Translations under genes and position numbers: made by a program
Notes under the pieces: generated by a model
What the model saw: the letters and a program-made list of their open reading frames with translations, nothing else
The model's database searches: none
What the model was told of the DNA's origin: nothing
Part shown: one piece after another, positions 56,142-64,000 of the stretch
Layout: every line of letters begins with the position of its first letter
Numbering within the stretch: the first letter of the stretch is position 1
Assembly (NCBI GenBank): GCA_020726505.1
Contig: JAHLEZ010000017.1
Coordinates: 806,001 to 870,000, forward strand
Length of the DNA stretch: 64,000 nucleotides
Direction of reading: 5' to 3'
DNA from: Leptodontidium sp. MPI-SDFR-AT-0119
Lineage: Eukaryota; Ascomycota; Leotiomycetes; Helotiales; Leptodontidiaceae

Positions 56142-57377
56142 GATGGCGGTGTGTCAGAGTAAATGTAGGCGTTTGCGTCTGCGTCTGCGTTTGCGTTTGT
56201 ATTTGGTAGGTTTGGTGGCGGTTTTTTGTTTTGGTTGGGGGAGGGGCGGTAGGTAATCGACGTAAACAGTTGACAGTCAGTAAGATACCTAGGTACGGTA
56301 CAGTATGGTATGGTAGGTATGTTCAAGGGATTTCTAGAAATGTAGGAAAGTGCGAGGCCATTCTGGTTTTGTGGCATCGGAAGCAGAAGCTGCAGTGGTC
56401 AGTCACCTTGCATAGGATTTTCTTGCCTTGCCTTGTCCCGTCCTTGTCCTGTCTTGCCTCCGTTACCTGCACCGCACGCACGCACAGCGGAAGAGGAAGA
56501 GGTCGTGGTCTGATGGTTCTTGCTTGCATGGCATGCTGATTCCATGATTGATGTGTTGGATGTTGACGGTCCCGGCTCAAGCCACCTCCACAGTTCGGCC
56601 AGTGAGATGACGGGGTCCAGCCTAGGGGGACGCTGGGCGTTACAGGGTCCTGGTTCTCGGCCTCCGGCTTCGCAGGCGGAAACTCTTTGCACTCTTTGGG
56701 GCTCTTTGAGGGGCTGCACTGCACTGCAGCTGGCCCAGGTACAGTGAGTGAGTGGATGGTGGCGGGGAATTTAGGGGAGGTGGAGGCCACCCAACCCAAC
56801 CCAACCCAGGTGCAGGGAATTCCAGGTGCAGAAGAGGGGAGGAGCACTCGAACGGAAAAGCAATCCCACGCCATCCCTACCTACTTTGCTTAGGTAGGTA
56901 CTGTATGTATATTTCCCCCGACTCTTACTTCTCGACACTCTCTCCAAGATGCCAGATACACTCCATTACGCGGCCCTGTCAAAGAAGACAGATTCATCAT
57001 GAATAATGAAAACAGGCAGACGGTTATTCAAGGTACAAAGGCTTTCCTTTCCTTTCCTTTCCTTTCACTCTGACTCTGCCCTTCAATGCCCCGTGTCATC
57101 TCTGCCCACGCACGAGACCAGATCAACGCGATAAAGCAGCCCGATAAGGATAAGGCCCAAAGCTCTTGACTCGCTGCGGTGCGTGCTGGGTGCTGACTGA
57201 CTGACTGCCCTCTCTGTTCTCTCCTCTCCTCCTCCCCATACTCCATGAACATCCAAAAGCCTACTTCTCTCTCACTTTCCACTCGGACGACAATTGCTCG
57301 TCCTTGCTACGTCCTACAAACCTGACCTATCTACCCTCCGCTGCAGGAATCGCACAGCAGACACTGACAGTGGGACC
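56142..57377. other. Intergenic, divergent promoters of NRDE and TB2/DP1 genes
   Basis: 1.2 kb with several simple tracts: GCGTTT/GCGTCT hexamers at about 56167-56199, a GGTACGGTACAGTATGGTATGGTAGG stretch at about 56294-56318, and CCTTT repeated about five times at 57042-57066. No gene found. Confidence 0.5.
57042..57066 (+). repeat. CCTTT microsatellite
   Basis: CTTTCCTTTCCTTTCCTTTC-type tract, five units of the pentamer without interruption, in the upstream region of the TB2/DP1 gene. Pyrimidine tracts of this kind are common in fungal promoters. Confidence 0.8.
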
Positions 57378-58615
57378 ATGTTCTTCTCGACTTTCGCAAA
57401 CCTCTTATCGTGAGTGCAGCCCAACCTTAACCCCGCCATCCGCAACCTTCCCGACTCTTCCCCAGACTTTCCATCAAGTGAAGTGAAGTGAAGCGAAGTG
57501 GCATGATACTGACCAAGAAACAGCTCGATCCCTACCTTTCTCTTTCCTGTCTTCGCCTCCTACAAAGCTCTCAAGACCTCCGACCCCGCTCTATTGGCAC
57601 CATGGCTTATGTATTGGGTTGTGTTGGCATGTGCCCTCTTCTTTGAATCATGGACCGGATTCATTCTCGTCTGGTGTGTATATCCTCCTTTCGCAGATGT
57701 CAGAACTAACGCATACTCTTCAGGGTCCCATTTTACGCCTGGATCCGCTTAGGTTTCCTCCTCTACTTAATCCTCCCCCAAACACAAGGCGCAAAGGTGC
57801 TCTATCAATCGCATGTCCACCCATGGCTGCAAACAAACGAACGATCAATCGACGACTTCATATCCTCCGCCCACGACCGTGCCAAAGCCGCAGGATATAC
57901 ATACCTCAAGCAAGCCGTCGAGCTCATCAAGCAACACCTGCTTGGTTTGCCTCCCAAGGAGCCCACCCCACCATCCACACCCTCCACCTTCAGCTACGCC
58001 CAGAGCCTGATCGCGCGCTTCAACCTCCCCTCCGCACGCCCTGCATTCCCAGCAATGCCCGCCACAAGCACAGCGACTGATTTCTATTCTCTCCTAGCAT
58101 CCGCCGTCAGCGCAGCTACATCCCGAGACCCGACCTCAGCCAGCTCCCAACCACGAGACCTCTCCAACTCAGGCATGCTTATCCCTCCGTCCGTCACCGG
58201 CGAAGAGCGCCTCTCATTCATCTCCGCCCAGCGCGAACGTCTCGCCATCCTTCTCTCCGCTCTAGACAAAGAAGCCAACACACTGCAAGGCCAATCCGTC
58301 AAACCCTCCACCCCCCGCCAAGTACCAAGCATGTTCTTCGATGGCAGCAGCGGTAGCGAGGAGGAAGAACGCCCCATAAGTTCTATGGGCGGTCTCAGTA
58401 CCCGGAAGAGCGAAGCCGATTTCGAGAAAATCGAAGCAGAGTCTGGAGCCGAGGAAGCCGAAACCGTACGCAGACAAGTCAAGCGCAGCAGTGGAAGCGC
58501 AAGCTGGATGCCGTGGAGCTGGGGAGCCAAGACTGATGGCGCGACTGATACTGAGATGAGCGGGACTCATACTGTAGTAGAGGATAAAGGCAAGAGTTCT
58601 AGCGTTGATGCATGA
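57378..58615 (+). CDS. TB2/DP1/HVA22 (Yop1/REEP-like) membrane protein
   Basis: ER membrane-shaping or trafficking protein of the reticulon-like REEP/Yop1 group. Exons 57378-57409 (32 nt), 57524-57673 and 57724-58615 (357 aa). The TB2/DP1 domain is at the N-terminus: FLFPVFASYKALKTSD, then APWLMYWVVLACALFFESWT, IRLGFLLYLILPQTQGA and VLYQSHVHPWLQTNE, matching the P-x-Y-x-S-x-K-A and LP-x-x-x-G-A-x-x-x-Y family blocks. The hydrophobic hairpins fit two wedge-shaped membrane insertions. After about residue 145 the protein is a cytosolic Ser/Pro-rich tail with RERLAILLSALDKEANTLQ (coiled coil) and an acidic DGSSGSEEEERP patch. This tail makes it longer than yeast Yop1 (180 aa) and similar to other filamentous-fungal members. 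Confidence 0.92.
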
Positions 58616-61600
58616 TTGATTAGCTTTACGTATCGTATGGTGGAAATCGTCGGTAGCGATTACCTACCTAGTACTTTAAAGGGAGTTTGGGAGAATGGGT
58701 CGGTAGACAGACAAGATCTCACGGCTTTGGTACATTACATTGGGAAAGGACAGGCTGGGATACGGGTGTCTACACAATACACTGGCTTTTGTAGCCTGGG
58801 GTTAGGGAATGGATTCGGACGATACCACTATCATTATGAAGAAGAAAGAACGAGAATACAAGCATGGACTTGATGATCACACTCGACCTCTTCTTGGCAG
58901 TGGCCTGGAGAAGGCGTCCTTGTAGGCGGTAAGTCCAGACGGTATTTCTCTCTTTCAACATCCGAACTGCTGAGCCACGAAGCATCGAACTTTGGTGAGG
59001 TGGTAAGTAAGTAATTCTTTGTCACTCGCCACTTCCAGACATTGCATTCCCTTCAATGTCTAAGCTTGATCCAGACATTTCTGATAATACTTCATTCCGT
59101 GCGTCGTCTACCCACTCCCCAATTCTTCCCAGACTCACCTCCTGGATAAGTTCCAACAACATAGAAGATTTACACGCAAGAAAAGTTGTACCACGATCAA
59201 ATATCAGATTAGTAAATCCAAAAAAATTTCATTGGTTTTTCTTTCTTTTCTTCAATTCATTTATCTTCGCTTTTGATCTTTGCTTCTTTTCGGGAGCTTT
59301 ACTTGACTTTTTTCAGTCAGTCATCTTACTATATCTGCGTGAAAGAATCCCTTTTATGCACCCCTATTTTTTACTTAAAATGGAATTAGCATTTCGAGAT
59401 CATGGGGGGGTTTTTTTTTCACTGCGTTACAAAGCGTCATGCCGGCCACTTCGTTAAATTTTTTGGAATTAGACTTGACATAACTTTAATTCCTTGAGTC
59501 TTAAGTCTTGAGTCTTGATCTTTATTGTATGTCGTAGCCCACTTCGGTATAACTCTAAACGGCACTTATGCGCGAGATGCATGGATGCATAGTTTAATCG
59601 CCTGCTTGTAATGTGGGCTGCTTGGATGTGGGGTAGCGTTGGTGTTGTACGCACAGGACATAGATAGGTACGCGCTATTCGTTACGGTTACGTCAAATTG
59701 GGGACTTGGTGGGTAGGTCCTGTAGCTATAGGCGTCTCTGTCTTCAGGTAAGTGCGAGTGTCACAATAATGGGAAGGGGATTAATAAAGAGGAGACGAGG
59801 AGATGATAACAAGAACGGCTGAAGTAGGTTGGAAATGAAAGAGAAAAAAAGAGAAAATAGGTCCATTGACTTTCCTACTCTCCATGTCAGGAGAAACGTG
59901 AAAGCCCGCATATCATCGCAAACACAACTCTTTTCTTATTCATCGCCCCAGCTTGCTCTCTAGCAAGTAGTTAGATGTAGGACGTTAGAATCGGCCTTCG
60001 TTCGAGGGCCCGAGGGGGAACTGGAGTGACTCGGCTAATTTCCAGCTTCCTAACTAAATACCGAAAGAAGTAAACAACACGGCACGAGCAGCCACGATGC
60101 ATAATTGACTTAAAGACTTTCCACCTCAAATATCAAGCTCTTCCCCCTGGTCTAAATCTGAATGTATCTACCAATAACTCTCCAACTCTACCTCCACTCC
60201 CCGCATCTCATATCTACATCCCTCCCCCAGCCTGATATCTACTCCTCAAAACGACTTCTTCTGCCTTAGTGATGCGCTGGGGGAAGGGAGGATGCAGACT
60301 GTTGGTGAATTATTAAGAGAATGCTTTTCTTTTCCTTTCTTTTGCGACGCCGTCGCAACGAAAGTGTGTTGAGTCTCCGCCGCCTTGGAGAGGGAGGAAA
60401 GAAAGATACTGAAATCCGTTTGTCGATGTGGTTCCGCTGAATCCAATTTTCGGTTTTTATTTCATTCCTCGCTCGGGGGAAGTTAGGGGTTGCAACAGGT
60501 GTAGGGACTTGTTTGTACTTGTCGAAAGGGGGGGAATGGGGCGCGGTCAGCTCATATTTGGGCGCCAAATATGATGATACGGAGGAAACCCCGGCGATAA
60601 CAAAAGAACGAAGAAGTGCAGAAGACTGGGTGTGGATAGCTTCTAAAATGTTACAGCGTAGCCATTCTCTGAGAACTGGTAGGTGAAATGGAACTTGGGA
60701 TCAAAGCCTGCGAATGTACTGTATGGCTCAAATGGGAAGGGTACACCAAACTGTCATTCGATAAGCTAGAGGGTCACTCATCTAGTCAATTAGGAACCAC
60801 CAGGACTCGTACGGCAGAACGGTAGTGGGAACTCGTTGCAGTCATCGGGTTCGAGAGGGAGTGATGGAATGTCATCCTCGACGAGAAAGGAAGGTTCTTA
60901 CTTGATACTGGACCCGGTCCAATGTGCTGACTGGTGGCGTGGTAATGGGCAATTGAACCATCTTGGCGGGGAGATAGAGGGATTTCAATCACCTTTTCGA
61001 AGCTGCTGAAGAACGATAAAATATCAATTCCGTGAGGTCTCACGAGAATGGGTGGCTGAAACGCCTCAAGCGACAACGCTTACCCTCGGCGTAATAACTT
61101 CTAATTCTTCATCCTGAAGTTGATCCGATCAAATCAACAATCAACCATATCCAACACCTTATCCTCAATTTTATGTGGGCCGGTGTGTGGTGGTAGCTCG
61201 GGGTCTGACGGACAGAACATGATGCCTATCCCTACAATCTAGACGACTAGGGTGCCTGGGCCGATCTGAGTCGTGTCGTGTGGTGCGACATTCCCATTGC
61301 CAACACTGCAGCAGCTTCCAAGCTTCCAAGGTGAAGTCAATTAACCTTCTAACTTGTCTTGGGGCGTAATACGGCCAACAGACCCTTATCAGCGCCGCTA
61401 TTGTATCCCTGTAACGTGTTGAATGGGCCCAGATCTGCAGTGCAGTTGTGGCGTTGACGCTTTCTCCAGAACTAGTTGAGGAGAAGGAGCTGTTTCCCTG
61501 TGTTTCCTATGGGAAACCTGTGTTTTTCTTCGCTTGCTGCATGAATCACCTGCGTTTATTTTCTCCTCTTGAATTTATACTTTTGGTTCCCTTGGCCATT

Positions 61601-62361
61601 GGATGATCTGGACATTTTGAGCTGATTTACCCTTGCTACTACATGCAGGCATTCCCTGATCACTAATCAATCCATCCCAGACCCCTATGGATATGAAGAG
61701 ATGCCCCACTCATGAGCCTGAATCCATATGGTTGTTCCCCGCAAGTTGTACAGTATCTTGATCTTCTTACACTTGGATGGGCAGAACTACATGATGGCGG
61801 GCTTCTCAATTGCTCTCATGCCAGTTGCCAATTGTGCCAAACCTTGTGGCTGTTGGCATCTAGATGCTTGATATCTTTGGCAAGAGATAGGCTTACAGTC
61901 GTCGGCTTCTGGAAAACACCCAGTTCTCAGCATTGCTTGTTTAGATCGCGCCTTTATCGAAGCTGCTCCTACTCCCTCTCCCTCTCCGTAAGGCTTCAGG
62001 AACACCCCACCATAGCCCCCGGCCTGTGGACGGCGTTCGTGGCGGGGGTAGCCGCATATCATCCACTTCGTAGGTTTCGCCCCGATCCAAAAGCTATCTA
62101 CGGCCAATTACATGGATTGCATTGAGCAAGGCACTATCACTTGGCAGCAGTATAGCTGTGGGTCGCAAGGCTCGAGTCGTATTATGACAAGGGGGGGAGC
62201 TCCTGCAGGTGTTGTACCAAGGCCACGGAGAGGCCGAGTTGCTCTTATCTGCATAAATGTCTTGGTAAAGTTATAAGTATTACCTGGGAGATTCCCACCT
62301 TTGGAGTTTTATTCTGTCATCCTGCTTCAAGGAACAAAGTCTCGTTCAATTTCAAATCAAC
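58616..62361. other. Long intergenic region, no gene recognised
   Basis: 3.7 kb. Short open frames (60786-61076 minus, 61712-62125 plus, 61787-62107 minus) have no domain, and the last two are on opposite strands of the same bases. A poly-T/poly-G run sits at 59404-59420. Toward the permease there are GATA-type elements (CTTATCAGC at about 61383 and CTTATCTGC at about 62245), suited to nitrogen control. Confidence 0.4.
62245..62253 (-). promoter_or_regulatory. GATA-factor site upstream of amino-acid permease
   Basis: CTTATCTGC (AGATAAG on the other strand), about 110 bp before the permease ATG. AreA/NIT2 GATA factors use such sites to activate permeases when preferred nitrogen is scarce; a second CTTATC is at about 61383. 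Confidence 0.4.
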
Positions 62362-64000
62362 ATGAGGAACGATGATAAGGTCACGATGGGCGACGATAAG
62401 TCCAGCCCAATCGATTCCAGCGAGAAAGATGGCGTTGTCAGATCCTCCACGTTCGATGGAGATGTTGGAGATGTTGAGACCGTTGAGAAGACGAAGAGGG
62501 GTCTCAAAGCAAGACATGCACAGATGATTGCTCTTGGTGGAACAATTGGTACGTTTCCAAGAACACTAAAGCCAGAAACCAATTCTGACTTCTCGAACAG
62601 GTACTGGTCTCTTCGTCGGAAGTGGAAGCACTCTCGCCAGAGGTGGTCCATTGTTCATTCTCCTCGCTTACTCTTTGATCGCTGCCTTGGTGCTTGGTGT
62701 CGTTACGGCCATCGTCGAAGTCTCTGCATATCTTCCAGTTAGTGGGGGAACGATGGGTTTTTACGGACACCGAAACGTCTCAGACTCTCTTGGTTTCGCT
62801 ATGGGATGGCTATACTTCTACTCTTTGGGAATATTAGTGCCATATGAGATTACGGCAGCAGGTATTGTTATTGACTACTGGGAGACGGATATCAACATCG
62901 CTGTGTGGATCTCGGTCTTCATCGTTGTCATCGTTGGACTCAACACACTTCCCGTTCAGTTCTATGGAGAGACCGAGTTTTGGTTCGCATCTCTGAAGGT
63001 CTTCATGATGATTGGGCTTTTGATCCTTTCCTTCATTCTCTTCTGGGGTGGCGGACCTAAGCAAGATGGCATTTTGGGGTTCCATTACTGGAAGGTAAGT
63101 TCTCCGCCCGAATTCGGCATATTTGGAAATGAGACCGCCCGGAATCCTAAGCGGGATATCTGCCAATATGTTATCGAACGCAGCACGAATAAAAGCTAAT
63201 TTATTGCACAGGATCCAGGAGCGACAAATACCTATCTTAAGACCGGAGATACTGGAAGGTTCCTTGCCTTTCTCAAGGTCTTGGTCTCATCGGCTTTCCC
63301 CTTCACTTTCGCTCCTGAATTGCTCGTTGTGACGGGAGGTGAAATGAAGAACCCTCGTCGCAACCTGCCGAAGGCGGCTAAGCGATACTTCATCCGTCTT
63401 GTTTTCTTCTACAGTCAGTATCCCCTAACCAATCTTAGCACTCCCAATCTCTGCTTATAAAACCGATACTGACTTCGCTTCCCAGTTGGTTCGGTCATTG
63501 CTATCGGTGTCATCTGCCCTGCTGATGATGAACGTCTAACCAACGGTGGAGTGGGTGCTGGATCCTCAGCTTTCGTTGTTGGTATTGCCGATGCTGGTAT
63601 CAAAGGTCTCGACTCGGTCATTAACGCTGTTATCATTACTTCGGCATGGTCATCTGGAAACTCCTTCCTGTACATGTCCTCGCGCTCCCTCTTCTCCCTC
63701 GCAGTCGCCGGCAACGCTCCAAAGGTCTTCGCCAAGTGCACAAAGAAGGGCGTTCCTTATATGGCAGTCGCAGCGTCTTCTCTCTTCTGCGCGCTTGCAT
63801 ACCTCAATGTCGCAAGCAGTGGTTCCGTCGTCTTCAACTGGTTCGTCAACCTTACCAACACATCTGGTTTCATCTCCTGGATCTGCTGTTGCATCACCTT
63901 CCTCCGTTTCCGCAAGGCTTGCGATCTCCAAGGCGTCACATACCCCGACCAGATCCCTTACCGGTCCTGGATGCAGCCATACGGAGCCTGGGCAGCGATT
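62362..64000 (+). CDS. Amino-acid permease, YAT family (cut by right edge)
   Basis: Plasma-membrane amino-acid/H+ symporter. Exons 62362-62548, 62601-63094, 63212-63413 and 63486 to beyond 64000 (466 codons seen of about 550). Typical YAT/AAP blocks: RGLKARHAQMIALGGTIG|TGLFVGSGSTLARGGP (helix 1, joined across intron 1), SAYLPVSGGTMGFYGHR, FAMGWLYFYSLGILVPYEIT, FYGETEFWFASLKV, ILFWGGGP, FPFTFAPELLVVTGGEMKNP with RRNLPKAAKRYFIRLVFFY, then SAWSSGNSFLYMSSRSLFSLA and SGFISWICCCITFLRFRKA. The N-terminus is acidic and cytosolic. The spliced exons all join in phase. Specificity is not assignable. The last helices lie outside the window. Confidence 0.95.

Noticed and set aside
61712..62125. 137-codon plus frame and 106-codon minus frame over the same bases
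   Set aside because: Mutually antisense, no domain; not called.
1..64000. CRISPR arrays, bacterial operons, ribosomal RNA genes
   Set aside because: None seen; genes carry spliceosomal introns and the sequence is eukaryotic.

Overview
This window is nuclear DNA of a filamentous ascomycete (Pezizomycotina). The evidence is short spliceosomal introns (about 44-110 nt, GT...AG, with CTAAC/CTGAC-like branch sites), two fungal Zn2Cys6 regulators, an RTA1-like protein, a DUF8035 protein, and a repeat island that is AT-rich and full of TAG/TAA in the way RIP (repeat-induced point mutation) leaves it. The gene families would suit a Leotiomycete, but I cannot prove the class from the sequence alone. 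I rebuilt exons by hand from splice sites and reading phase; exon coordinates are in each entry.

Layout. 0-2.7 kb: housekeeping and mitochondrial genes, namely biotin ligase BPL1 (5' part, minus), COA4 (twin CX9C, cytochrome oxidase assembly) and MGM101 (mtDNA maintenance). 2.7-14.6 kb: a looser region with two paralogous, unusual protein kinases either side of a seven-exon CorA-like membrane protein, a degenerate tRNA-like sequence, and a 63-aa orphan gene. About 16.2-18.5 kb: a RIP-degraded transposon island holding a piggyBac-type transposase relic and a solo LTR with perfect target-site duplication. 18.8-33.1 kb: accessory metabolism, with an RTA1-like protein, a short-chain dehydrogenase divergent from a C2HC+Zn2Cys6 regulator, an MFS transporter divergent from a DAO-family flavin oxidase, a second Zn2Cys6 regulator and an amidase. 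33.2-38.3 kb: UV-damage endonuclease UVE1 and a sugar transporter with a long 5' region. 40.5-58.6 kb: hot-dog thioesterase (nine tiny exons) divergent from TFIIH subunit TFB2, a DUF8035 protein, a small secreted cysteine-containing protein, a large disordered protein with four CRIB-like repeats, a TANGO2/NRDE protein and a TB2/DP1/HVA22 (Yop1-like) ER membrane protein. 62.4 kb to the end: a YAT-type amino-acid permease cut by the window edge.

The most coherent possible new system is the 20.2-33.1 kb block. The same unusual sequence, CTGCCGCCACGCTAGT, occurs upstream of the oxidase/transporter pair (26311-26331), upstream of the second Zn2Cys6 gene (28760-28780) and, with two changes, upstream of the amidase (30858-30873). 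That suggests one regulon: MFS uptake, amide hydrolysis by the amidase, oxidation of the released amine or amino acid by the flavoenzyme, under local control by the 29.0-kb Zn2Cys6 factor. This is inference; the substrate is unknown.
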